NCBI RefSeq assembly: GCF_021462415.1
Contig: NZ_JAKEDS010000001.1
Location: forward strand, 62,001-126,000
DNA length: 64,000 nt
Source of the DNA: Rhodohalobacter sp. 614A
GTDB taxonomy: Bacteria; Bacteroidota; Rhodothermia; Balneolales; Balneolaceae
Reading direction: 5' to 3'
Shown here in pieces: positions 16,049 to 24,862 of the stretch. The stretch's first letter is position 1, and each line of letters starts with the position of its first letter. Made by a program: the position numbers and the translations under genes. A model generated the notes under the pieces. It was given only the letters and a program-made list of their open reading frames with translations. It searched no databases and was not told the origin of the DNA.

Positions 16049-18640
16049 TTAACTATTTTCATTTTTTTGAGGCATTGTATAGATCGTCAGCCCGTCAAGT
16101 GATTTGCCTGATTTAAAAGGAAGACTTGCTACATAGCCGATCACCACACTGCTTATAATTCCAATCCCGCTATACAGGAAAAAGTGGATGGGCGTATAAT
16201 TCCGCACATACAACAGAATCAACGCACTTCCAATTGCCCCGATTATTGCACCCGTTCCATTTGCCCTGATACTGAAAATTCCCAAAATAAACATGCCGGT
16301 CATGGCTCCTGTAAAAAGACTAGCGAACTCAAGAATCACATCCCAAATAGAAGTAATCTCAAAAAATGTCATCAACACAGCCGTAATGGTAGACATCAAC
16401 CCTAAACCAAGAGTTAAGAACCGGGAAAGAGAAAGTTTTTTTGCTTCGGTATTCAATGCTTTTGTGCCTTGTAAAAAATCGCGCATAAGAACGGTGGTGC
16501 TGCTGTGAATCGAACTGTCTACGCTGGACATGGAAGCTGCAAATATTCCGGCTATCAACAAGCCGGTTATTCCGGGTGGTAAATTCTGAGCTATGAAAAA
16601 GGGTACAATTCCGTCGTTTGATAATGAAGGATCAATCAACCCGGGGTTTACCTTATAAAAAACGAAAATTGCCGTTCCTAACCCGAATACCAAAACCGCC
16701 CACGGAATATTTGCAGCTACACTGGCCCACAAAGCTTTTGCAGTTTCCTTTTCATCCCGTGTAGTGAGGTAACGCTGCACACTGGACTGATCGGAAACAA
16801 GAAGCCCTGTTCGGTTAAAGATGTTTCCGATAATCACAATCCAGAAGACCGGGGCAACATAACTCCAGTCCATGCTCCCCAAGCTAAACTTTTGACTCTC
16901 GTTAGCTATTCTTATGAATTCACCGAAGCCACCATCTATACTTAAAAGAATGTATATGATACAGACAATAATCCCACCAAAGAGTACAATGGCCTGTAAA
17001 ACATGGGTCCAAATAACAGCATGCATTCCTCCCAAAGCAGTGTATGCAGTAGCAAGAATGCCTATCACAATAATACAAACTCTTGCATCGATACCGGTAA
17101 CGGCCGACAGCGCAATGGCGGGCAAATATATGATGACCCCCATTCTTCCAATCAACTGAAACAACAAATAGAGTCCGGCAATAAATTTTCGAATGATGTT
17201 GTTAAACCGTTTTTCGAGGTACTCGTATGCACTGACTACATTTAACCGTCTGTAAAAAGGTACAAATGCATAAATCACAATGGGCACCACGATAACCCAG
17301 GTAAAAGCGCCAGCAAAATAACTCCAGTTTGTGGCAAAGGCTTTGGCCGGAACAGACATAAAACCAATCGCACTGGCCTGAGTAGCCATCAGACTGAGAC
17401 CTGCTGCCCAAAATGGCATTTTTCGTCCACCCAAAAAATAATCATCTGTGGTTTTATTGTAGTATGAGAAATAGTATCCCATGACGATAATAAGTACCAG
17501 ATAAATCACAATAACGGCATAATCCAATCCCTTTAAATGACTTTTTGTGAGGGCCGGCACAGAAGCCGTATAAATTTTGGTCGTTCTTACACTCGGATTT
17601 ATCTCTCCTCCGGGAATGACTATTCTGTCCCGAAAATAGATAGCAGAGGTTCCCACGAGCCCGGTAGAAATTTCGCCGGCTTCTCTCCATGTATCCGTAA
17701 TAGTATTATAACTCAGAACGGTGTTCGTAAATTTATAGTCGTAACCGAGTTCCAGTACACGGCCTGTATCATAACCGTCTGATCCGCTGATTACAAGAAT
17801 TTGTGAACTACCAACCGGCAGAACGGATGCCACGTGTGCGGGTCTGGGGAGGGCGGTTAGTTTTTTCCAGGAGTTATCCATGCCACTTTTGGCAGGATCG
17901 TACATGTAAGCGTCAGTAAGATAGTCTGTGTCAGATTTACCACTAAACAGAAAAAGACATTCATACTCACCATTGAACTGTTTTACCAGCGAAGCTCCGA
18001 ATCTCTCCTTCCCCGGCCAGGGCGTTAATTCCTGCCATTCATTATTGCCGCCAAGATTAAGTTTCCAGAAATTTTGTAATGGTACTTCCTGATTTTTGAT
18101 GCTGGCTGTTCCGCCGGCAATGTAGATACTATTGTTCAGGATAGAAGCCGAAGCGTATGATATTTCCCTGGGAAGAGGTGGTAATTCCCGGCTTATCGAA
18201 ATGCTCTTGTCTAACTCATTCCATTTCAGGTACAGGACGTCTTTCAACTTTTCTGATTCATTTTCTCCCCCTAAAAGAATTAACCCATCGTTTACAGAAA
18301 CAGTTGCTCCATGTGCTGCAGGATACGGTAATGTTCCTGCATCTTGCCAATGAAATGATTCATTCTCCTCCATTAAAAGATAAATGGAATCATGATATTT
18401 TTTTGATCCTCCCTCCCATACCGGCTGATCAAAATTAGAACCTCCGGCAACGATAACCATATCGCCCACGGTTCCAATAAAGGCTCCCGATAACCCAAGG
18501 CTGTCAGGTAAATCGGGCAGACTGGAATTTTCGAACGTAATCCAGCTTTTTTTTGCACTTTTTTGATAAGCCAAAACAGTATTTGTACAACAGCTAATAA
18601 TTACAAAAAACAATATGATGCGAACTACCTTCAAACTCAA
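16049..18640 (-). CDS. Kelch mutarotase-like domain fused to sodium/solute symporter (copy 2)
   Basis: 863 residues. Signal peptide (VVRIILFFVIISCC... ending VLA), Kelch propeller to about 365 with VIVAGGSNFDQPVWEGGSKKYHDSIY and ILLGGENESEK, close to the cyclically permuted sialic acid mutarotases, then an SSS transporter from about 372 (YAVIVIYLVLIIVMGYYF, DDYFLGGRKMPFWAAGLSLMATQASA, sodium-site helix AASMSSVDSSIHSS). The most upstream credible start is a TTG at 18640; no in-frame ATG lies nearby. Followed after 11 bases by a FAD oxidoreductase. No strong operator lies upstream, only the terminator of the SusCD operon and about 115 bases of AT-rich DNA. Inferred role as for the other two copies: periplasmic anomer conversion coupled to Na+-driven uptake. 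Confidence 0.85.
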   Translation of the reverse strand: MSLKVVRIILFFVIISCCTNTVLAYQKSAKKSWITFENSSLPDLPDSLGLSGAFIGTVGDMVIVAGGSNFDQPVWEGGSKKYHDSIYLLMEENESFHWQDAGTLPYPAAHGATVSVNDGLILLGGENESEKLKDVLYLKWNELDKSISISRELPPLPREISYASASILNNSIYIAGGTASIKNQEVPLQNFWKLNLGGNNEWQELTPWPGKERFGASLVKQFNGEYECLFLFSGKSDTDYLTDAYMYDPAKSGMDNSWKKLTALPRPAHVASVLPVGSSQILVISGSDGYDTGRVLELGYDYKFTNTVLSYNTITDTWREAGEISTGLVGTSAIYFRDRIVIPGGEINPSVRTTKIYTASVPALTKSHLKGLDYAVIVIYLVLIIVMGYYFSYYNKTTDDYFLGGRKMPFWAAGLSLMATQASAIGFMSVPAKAFATNWSYFAGAFTWVIVVPIVIYAFVPFYRRLNVVSAYEYLEKRFNNIIRKFIAGLYLLFQLIGRMGVIIYLPAIALSAVTGIDARVCIIVIGILATAYTALGGMHAVIWTHVLQAIVLFGGIIVCIIYILLSIDGGFGEFIRIANESQKFSLGSMDWSYVAPVFWIVIIGNIFNRTGLLVSDQSSVQRYLTTRDEKETAKALWASVAANIPWAVLVFGLGTAIFVFYKVNPGLIDPSLSNDGIVPFFIAQNLPPGITGLLIAGIFAASMSSVDSSIHSSTTVLMRDFLQGTKALNTEAKKLSLSRFLTLGLGLMSTITAVLMTFFEITSIWDVILEFASLFTGAMTGMFILGIFSIRANGTGAIIGAIGSALILLYVRNYTPIHFFLYSGIGIISSVVIGYVASLPFKSGKSLDGLTIYTMPQKNENS

Positions 18641-18755
18641 CCAGATCTTCTTTTTACCAATACTATTCTTTTTGATGAAAATGATAATCGCTAAAAATGA
18701 CGTGTATTAACTAAGAAATCATTCCCGGTATTGGTTTTATATTTTATAGAAATTA

Positions 18756-18798
18756 AAAAACCATTGGAGTTTATTAACTGCTCACTCCAATGGTTTTT
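18756..18798 (-). terminator. Intrinsic terminator of the susCD-fasciclin operon
   Basis: Arms AAAAACCATTGGAGT (18756-18770) and ACTCCAATGGTTTTT (18784-18798) are exact complements around a 13-base loop, and on the minus strand the stem ends in a T run. It lies 42 bases past the stop of the fasciclin-domain gene and before the Kelch-symporter gene, so it separates the two units. Confidence 0.8.
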
Positions 18799-18839
18799 AT
18801 CATTTTTAATCCATGAAAATTTATGGCTTACAACGGATT

Positions 18840-19481
18840 TTATGGAATGATCAGTTGAACAGCGCCTTCTCCGGCACTACCTACCTGCATTCCTGTAACG
18901 GCATACGCATGGATTACCCCATTCGTAAACTGAATATTTTGAGTTGCTACTTTTCGGGTATTAACCACCATATCGTAATAACGTCCGCTCGCATTAAAAT
19001 CTACATAACTAATCGTTAAGAAATGGTCTGCAAGCTTTGTGGGATACTGTTCGGCATTTACAGTAAAATCCTGGCGCAGATGTTTACCGTCCATCATGTT
19101 GTATAACAAAATGTCCCTCAGTTCATCTACAGGAACATCCTGCATTGTTTCATAGTCGTGATCTCTTAGAAATAATTTCCAAGAAATATTGCCGGGCGCA
19201 AAGAGTGTATACTCTACACTTTCGCTTGCAAGCAATTCATCAAGACCGGTAATTTCTAACGCCTCAATCAACATGGTAAAGTCATTACTGCCATCTGCAT
19301 GAACATGGGTAGGCAACCACTCCATCATGGTCATATCAAACTCGCCTATATAAGGTTCTGCCTCTGGCAGCTCATACAATTCACACTGACTGAGGAACAC
19401 CATCAACAATGGAAGCATAAGAACTTTCGCTACTTTAGACGTAGAGTAAGTGCTTTTCTTATTCATCTTTTTTGTTTTCAT
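18840..19481 (-). CDS. Fasciclin-domain lipoprotein in a SusCD operon
   Basis: 213 residues with a lipobox (FLSQC, Cys33) and one fasciclin-like domain from about residue 60: DFTMLIEALEITGLDELL, then YTLFAPGNISWKLFLRD (H1 motif), LRDILLYNMMDGKH, and the H2 region IQFTNGVIHAYAVTGMQ. Fasciclin domains are adhesion or binding modules. It is the third gene of the SusC-SusD operon (46-base gap), the place usually held by a SusE-like surface glycan-binding lipoprotein, so a binding role at the cell surface is inferred. An in-frame ATG at 19466 is an alternative start. The terminator at 18756 closes the operon. Confidence 0.75.
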   Translation of the reverse strand: MKTKKMNKKSTYSTSKVAKVLMLPLLMVFLSQCELYELPEAEPYIGEFDMTMMEWLPTHVHADGSNDFTMLIEALEITGLDELLASESVEYTLFAPGNISWKLFLRDHDYETMQDVPVDELRDILLYNMMDGKHLRQDFTVNAEQYPTKLADHFLTISYVDFNASGRYYDMVVNTRKVATQNIQFTNGVIHAYAVTGMQVGSAGEGAVQLIIP

Positions 19482-19527
19482 AATTATTTATTACTTAAAT
19501 TTTTTAGAAGAGTGTTCATTGCTCGGA

Positions 19528-20931
19528 TTAGTAGTATGAATTTTGATCCAAATTTGGATTTTGGGTCAATTCTTCAACATGGATTGGCCAAAGAATCTGT
19601 TCTTCAGACAAAATCTCGGATAGCTCTATTGCTTTTCCATTTCTTACCAAGTCAAAGAAATAATGCCCTTCACCCACCAATTCAATGAGTCGTTCATGCA
19701 GAATTATGTCAGTCGCTTCGGCTTTGCTTGCGGCGGAAATAGCTGCTAATCCGGCTCTTTCTCTTATTTCATTCACCAAAGATACTGCACCTGCCGTGTT
19801 CCCGGTTTCATTCAGTGCTTCTGCTTTTAACAACAGGATATCTGAGTATCTGAACAAAGGGATATTTGAATCACTATTGCTGTATCCTTCACTATCGAAT
19901 GTTTTTCCGGGAAACTTAACGAGGAACGGATGTTGAACAAGATCTTCCGGACGTTTTTCTCTGTAATAAACGTCGGTTCGTTCATCTTCAGGATATGCAG
20001 CTACATGATCGTGCACAATCTGGTCGAATTGCACTCCAGCTCTTAAACTGCTTGAGTATGGCTCTACAAAAAAGTAAGATGCAATCGAATTGGTTTGCTG
20101 ATACGAATTATCATAAATCATCGCGAAAATATATTCTGGTGTATCTTCTTCACTGAATATCTCCGCGAAGCTGTCAACCAATTCATATTCAGGGCTATTT
20201 ATGATATAGTTAGCAGATTCAATGACTCTGTTGAAGTACTCTTCACCACCATTTTCCCGTTGTGCAATCCATAAAGATACATGGGTATTTAAAGCATGAG
20301 CTGCTCCAACGGTTGCCCGTCCTCTGGTTTCCGTATTTGTAGAATAGCTCTCTGGCAAATCACGGATAGCTATATCAATATCCTCCTCAATTACATCAAA
20401 AACTGCGGAAATAGGTGAGCGGGATAATTGCAGTTCCTGGGCCACAGACGTATATGCTTTGGTTGGCAACGGTACATCTCCCCAAATCCTGACAAGCCAA
20501 AAATAACTTAAAGCCCTCAAAAAATGAGCTTCAGCAATTATTTGACTTCGTTTGACTTCTGTAATGCCCTCGGTAATCCCCGGAACCACATCTATAATCT
20601 GATTGGCTCCATTAATTACCGCATAGAATGGACCCCAGTCTGCCTGAGACATCGTTGGCTGCAATTTGCTTTCGTCTATCGTTTCCAGCGCTGTACCATC
20701 AAAGGTAACTCCGTCACCCCGGATTTCGCCGTATACAAAGAATCGATTCCCACCTCCAAGTGCATTCAGCAACCGGTTGTAGACACCAAAAATACCTGCT
20801 TCTGCATCTTCTCCATTTTCGAAAGAAATTTCCGGAGTCAATTCACTTACCGGTGATGTATTCAGGATATCATCACACGAAACGAATAAAAGCAGAAAAA
20901 TGAGTGATAATCCTTTTAAATAAGTTTTCAT
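19528..20931 (-). CDS. SusD/RagB-family glycan-binding lipoprotein
   Basis: 467 residues, lipobox LLFVSC (Cys19) followed by DDILNTSPVSELTP, the usual mature N-terminus of the family. Helical tetratricopeptide-like core (AEAHFLRALSYFWLVRIWGDVPLPTKAYTS), and the C-terminal SusD block (LLLKAEALNETGNTAGAVSLVNEIRERAGL...ILHERLIELVGEGHYFFDLVRNGKA) are all present, so it looks intact. It sits 10 bases after SusC, the normal order, and forms the lid of the outer-membrane transporter. By context it captures a sialylated glycan fragment or free sialic acid. It is not especially close to the two other SusD proteins of the window (43662, 51534). Confidence 0.93.
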   Translation of the reverse strand: MKTYLKGLSLIFLLLFVSCDDILNTSPVSELTPEISFENGEDAEAGIFGVYNRLLNALGGGNRFFVYGEIRGDGVTFDGTALETIDESKLQPTMSQADWGPFYAVINGANQIIDVVPGITEGITEVKRSQIIAEAHFLRALSYFWLVRIWGDVPLPTKAYTSVAQELQLSRSPISAVFDVIEEDIDIAIRDLPESYSTNTETRGRATVGAAHALNTHVSLWIAQRENGGEEYFNRVIESANYIINSPEYELVDSFAEIFSEEDTPEYIFAMIYDNSYQQTNSIASYFFVEPYSSSLRAGVQFDQIVHDHVAAYPEDERTDVYYREKRPEDLVQHPFLVKFPGKTFDSEGYSNSDSNIPLFRYSDILLLKAEALNETGNTAGAVSLVNEIRERAGLAAISAASKAEATDIILHERLIELVGEGHYFFDLVRNGKAIELSEILSEEQILWPIHVEELTQNPNLDQNSYY

Positions 20932-20941
20932 AGTATATTTT

Positions 20942-23900
20942 TTAGAAGTTAATATCGATTCCAGCGGTTACAGATGTAGAAATAGGATACTGATAACCAG
21001 ATACCTCAGGGTCGTAACTTCCCCTCCAGTTTGTAAGCGTCCATAAATTATGTCCCGTTACAAAAATCTGTGCATTTCTTACAGAGAGTTTATCTGTTAA
21101 ACTTCCGGGAAAGTTATAGGATAAAGTGATGGTTTTGAGACGGAGGAAAGAAGCGTCGTCTATCCATCGGGATGTTCCTCCCCGGTCATTATCTACACTG
21201 AAATTCCGGGCTCTCGCATTAATGGGTACATCGGTAACATCTCCGGGTTGTTGCCATCTGTTCTCATACGCATACAGAGTAACTGCTTGGTAAAGCCCGT
21301 TCCAACTCTCCAGATCTTCGCGGAGCACATTATATTTTTCATTTCCGTAGGAGAAGTTGAAGAAAACATCCAAGCTGAGATTTTTCCAGGCAAAACTATT
21401 GGTAAAACCACCTATAAAATCAGGTTGTTCATTCCCAATGATTTGGCGGTCGTCTGAATCTATAATTCCGTCTGAATTCAAATCTTTCAGAATGATATCC
21501 CCTGCCTGAAATTCAGGACCATTTGCCTGGTTTCTCAGTTTAGTTCCTGGTTCGGGACCAGCCGGCACATCATCGTCAGTAGAATAAACTCCTTCAAATA
21601 CGTATCCATAATAAGTGCCAATGGACTCTCCTTCCCGATAAACCTCATTCCCAAAAAAGACATCTTCTCCATTGGGTAATGAAAGAATTTTATTGCGGTT
21701 AAAAGAGATATTAAAATTGGTTGTCCAGCTTAGATCACCAGCCAGGTTTCGTGTGGTAAGATCAAACTCAAATCCTTTGTTTTCAATTTCTCCCAAATTC
21801 ACTAACACAGAAGAAAAACCAGTACTACTTGGCAGTTCTTTATTAAAAAGAAGATCTTTGGTGTTCTTATTGTAATAATCCACTGAAAAGTTTAACCGAT
21901 CTTCCAGCATGCTAAGATCCACACCTAAATCAAACTGACGGGTACTTTCCCAAGCTAATTCCTGGTTGGGCATATCCACAGATCGAATACCACCTCTGCC
22001 TAAATAATCGGCACCGGTAACAATCACTCCCTGTGAAACAAAATTTTCGATTCCCTCCTGGTTCCCTGTTAGTCCGTAACTTGCACGAACCATTAAATTG
22101 TTAACCGGCTGGATATTTTCCATGAAATCTTCTTCAGAAATTCTCCATCCCACAGAAACGGATGGAAAATTACCAAACCGGTTATTCGAACCAAATTTGG
22201 ATGATCCGTCCCGCCGGAAAGTCGCAGTCAGGTGATATCGCGAATCATAGTCGTATAACAATCTGGAAAAATAAGAAACCATAGCCCAGCTGGTTGTTGC
22301 TGATGATGCATTTTCCAATATAGATCCGGCATTGACAGTAGGAATTTTGTCAGAAGCAGCCTGGCTGGCTTCGGCTACCATAAACTCACTGGTGTTTTTC
22401 TGTTGGCTGAATCCCAGAAGCCCTGTAAGGTTGTGTCCCTCCGCAATGGTAGTTTTATAAGTGAGAGTGTTTTCGTTAATCCAGCCGAAATCCCTGCCAG
22501 AATATGCACTTGACCTTCTCTCCGAGCCAACAGGAGCTACTGTGCTTGGGAAAAATATACTCTCCCGAATCTGCATATTATCAATCGCAAAGTTACTCCG
22601 AAGTTCAAGACCTTCAATAAATTCATATTGAGCGTATACGTTCCCAATCAATCGGTCCCGTTTATTATCCTGAACCGGTTCCGTTAAATTAATTAATGGT
22701 TCATTTTTCCATGTTCTTCCCTGGTCATCTACTGGTGGCTGGAAGGAAGGTTGATTGGTCCAGTTTGCCCAGTTACCGTTTCCATTTCCGGATTGCCGAA
22801 TCATGTCGTGCTGAGAATTCGCATAGGACAGATTGCTTCCGAGTGTAAACTTATCAGATCGATATTCTAAATTCGATCGCCCGGTTATCCTGCTGAAACC
22901 ACTATTTGCAACAATCCCTTCCTGATCTGTGGCACCAACACTTAAAGAATATCGCAACTGGTCTGAACCACCTGAAATAGATAAGTTTGCATTACTCATC
23001 GGGGCTGTATCAAACATTCTATCCTGCCAGTGTGTGTTTGCACTATACATGGTATTCAAAGTATCGGTCATCCAATCTCGTTGAAGCTGCTCATAATTTC
23101 CGAAGTAGTTGTAATAAGCTTCCGTCAAAAGTTCTCTTTTCTGATTTCCGTTTACTACTTCTATGTATCGGGTAATTCTCTGAACTCCTGAATAGGCTGA
23201 AAAATTAATTTGTGGTCTGCTGCCCTGAACTCCTCTTTTTGTGGTAATCAACACAACCCCACCACTGGCCCTAGAACCATAAATAGAAGCAGCTGAAGCA
23301 TCTTTCAACACCTCAATAGATTCGATATCATTTGGGTTAACATCGGCCAACGCATTCAGGCTACCGCCAATTTTTAATCCGGAGGCATCCCCACTTTTAA
23401 TGGGAACTCCATCCACTACATAAAGCGGATCATTTCCGGCCTGTATGGAGCTAAGCCCCCTGATGTTAACGGACATTCCACCGCCAGGTTCACCTGTTGT
23501 CTGAACTACCTGGACTCCAGAGGTTTTTCCCAGCAAATACCCGTCCACACTTGTTACCGGTTGATTCTCAATTTCACGGGAACTTATCGATGAAATTGAG
23601 CCGGTTACCTGCGAACGTTCCTGTTGGCCGTAACCAATTACAACCAATTCATCTAATGTACCCGTAGACATTGTCAGGGTTATATCAATACTTCTTCTTC
23701 CATCAACCGGAACCTGTTGGGTTTCATATCCAACAAATGAGAATATCAAAATAGCATCCCCACTTACATTAACCTCATACAGGCCATCCAGATCTGTGGT
23801 TGTGCCATGCGAGGTTCCTTCTACCATTACTGTAGCACCAGGTAGTGGCTCACCATTATCATCGGTAACACGGCCTGTTACAGTAATATCTTGCTGGGCA

Positions 23901-24013
23901 TAAGCGGTGCCCATGAAAAGCAATACGATCAGAAATGAGCTGAGAAAAGAAAAGTATCGAGCTTGTAAAAATTTCTTCCGATTGTTCGCTCCAATGTAGT
24001 AACTCATGTTCAT
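20942..24013 (-). CDS. SusC/RagA-family TonB-dependent outer-membrane transporter
   Basis: 1023 residues. Signal peptide ending AYAQ, carboxypeptidase-regulatory-like domain (VTGRVTDDNGEPLPGATVMVEGTS, about 45-115), a TonB box-like DELVVIGYG, plug domain with VQVVQTTGEPGGGMSVNIRGLSS and SIEVLKDASAASIYGSRASGGVVLITTK, then the long beta-barrel ending in an aromatic residue (GIDINF). Works with the adjacent SusD to move glycan across the outer membrane using the proton-motive force through TonB. The ATG at 24013 is followed by another at 24007; either may be used. Upstream lie a GntR-type operator (24091) and an AAGCGCTT element (24057), so two regulators may act. Confidence 0.93.
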   Translation of the reverse strand: MNMSYYIGANNRKKFLQARYFSFLSSFLIVLLFMGTAYAQQDITVTGRVTDDNGEPLPGATVMVEGTSHGTTTDLDGLYEVNVSGDAILIFSFVGYETQQVPVDGRRSIDITLTMSTGTLDELVVIGYGQQERSQVTGSISSISSREIENQPVTSVDGYLLGKTSGVQVVQTTGEPGGGMSVNIRGLSSIQAGNDPLYVVDGVPIKSGDASGLKIGGSLNALADVNPNDIESIEVLKDASAASIYGSRASGGVVLITTKRGVQGSRPQINFSAYSGVQRITRYIEVVNGNQKRELLTEAYYNYFGNYEQLQRDWMTDTLNTMYSANTHWQDRMFDTAPMSNANLSISGGSDQLRYSLSVGATDQEGIVANSGFSRITGRSNLEYRSDKFTLGSNLSYANSQHDMIRQSGNGNGNWANWTNQPSFQPPVDDQGRTWKNEPLINLTEPVQDNKRDRLIGNVYAQYEFIEGLELRSNFAIDNMQIRESIFFPSTVAPVGSERRSSAYSGRDFGWINENTLTYKTTIAEGHNLTGLLGFSQQKNTSEFMVAEASQAASDKIPTVNAGSILENASSATTSWAMVSYFSRLLYDYDSRYHLTATFRRDGSSKFGSNNRFGNFPSVSVGWRISEEDFMENIQPVNNLMVRASYGLTGNQEGIENFVSQGVIVTGADYLGRGGIRSVDMPNQELAWESTRQFDLGVDLSMLEDRLNFSVDYYNKNTKDLLFNKELPSSTGFSSVLVNLGEIENKGFEFDLTTRNLAGDLSWTTNFNISFNRNKILSLPNGEDVFFGNEVYREGESIGTYYGYVFEGVYSTDDDVPAGPEPGTKLRNQANGPEFQAGDIILKDLNSDGIIDSDDRQIIGNEQPDFIGGFTNSFAWKNLSLDVFFNFSYGNEKYNVLREDLESWNGLYQAVTLYAYENRWQQPGDVTDVPINARARNFSVDNDRGGTSRWIDDASFLRLKTITLSYNFPGSLTDKLSVRNAQIFVTGHNLWTLTNWRGSYDPEVSGYQYPISTSVTAGIDINF

Positions 24014-24056
24014 TGCATTCTATTTATGATTTAAAGCAAAAAAAGACGCTAACTAT

Positions 24057-24070
24057 TAAAAGCGCTTTCA
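24057..24070. promoter_or_regulatory. cre-like LacI-family site (AAGCGCTT type)
   Basis: TAAAAGCGCTTTCA, with a GC-GC centre like the consensus of CcpA/LacI-type operators. The same core occurs immediately upstream of the other two susC genes (48259, 56147). It lies 44 bases upstream of the susC ATG. Binding by the LacI-family protein at 56443 is inferred. Confidence 0.5.
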
Positions 24071-24090
24071 AGTAATTAACTGAAATTTGT

Positions 24091-24103
24091 TTTGTAATAC
24101 AAA
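24091..24103. promoter_or_regulatory. GntR/FadR-type operator upstream of susC
   Basis: TTTGT-AAT-ACAAA, followed by AATATTTAT so that 15 bases (ACAAATAATATTTAT) equal the right arm of the 6074 palindrome. It is 78 bases upstream of the susC start, a plausible promoter position for control of the susC-susD-fasciclin operon. Confidence 0.7.
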
Positions 24104-24270
24104 TAATATTTATACTTTTTTTCTTAAAAATATGTTAATCAATGTACTTCAGAATGGTTCTGGCACCTCGGAGATGAACATTCCTAAAGGCTATCGAACA
24201 ACAAGAGTGGCTTATCAATATGAATGGTTTTACTTTTAAAAGTCCTTGTCAGAGCAAATCCTGAATATTC

Positions 24271-24785
24271 TTATCCTGGGTTCTCTCTGCCAAAATTATC
24301 TTCAACTCTAACAATGTCATTTTCGTCAGATGGATTTTGAGGATCCTGATGCTGCCATATTTCGGCTACCACAGTCCAATCATACAGCCCAATCAGCCTG
24401 TGCCGCTGGCCAAGTGCAATGCTTGTTTTATCTCCGGAAAATAATTCAACCATTGGTGTCTGCTCATTAGTATTACTTATAATCAACCCAATGGAGCCTT
24501 CAACGATTTTCCAGTGTTCTGAACGCCGGTGATGATACTGCCAAGAGAGCCGTTTACCAGGTTCAACGATTAATATTTTGGGACTGTATGAGAGATTTGC
24601 ATCATCAGTCACAAAATTTGTATTGGGGAAAAAGTTGTTGATAAATACCGAAAGTGAAGAGTTGTCGATCACAAAAACCCACCCCAGGGACGGGTTTTAT
24701 CTTTCTTCACTATTTTGATATTCCTTTTTTTCAGATCTTCTTCTACCCAATCAAAAATTTTAGATTTATTTGAACTACTTGACAT
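24271..24785 (-). pseudogene. Mannose-6-phosphate isomerase-type cupin, split by a -1 frameshift
   Basis: The main frame, opening with a GTG at 24672, encodes 133 residues of a cupin like the C-terminal domain of ManC/PMI II and proteins often labelled phosphoheptose isomerase: PGKRLSWQYHHRRSEHWKIVEG, GQRHRLIG, VAEIWQHQDPQNPSDENDIVRVEDNFGR. Upstream, a second frame from the ATG at 24785 encodes 38 residues ending KDKTRPWGGFL then TGA. One extra A in the run of five A at 24673-24677 would join them as RPWGGFFVIDNSS, a continuous protein of about 171 residues. So this is either a recent loss or a sequencing error. It lies between NanA and SusC. The cupin may epimerise or bind a sugar; its job here is unknown. 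Confidence 0.7.
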
Positions 24786-24862
24786 TTCACCCACTACTCC
24801 TCTTTTTTTTATCTAACGCTTAACAGATCTGTTTACACGATCAGTGGTATATTTCATTGTAT

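Noticed and set aside
18575-18596. ATTTGT-ACA-ACAGC resembling a GntR operator
   Set aside because: Only one half-site is good and it lies inside the signal-peptide codons of the Kelch-symporter; not called an operator.
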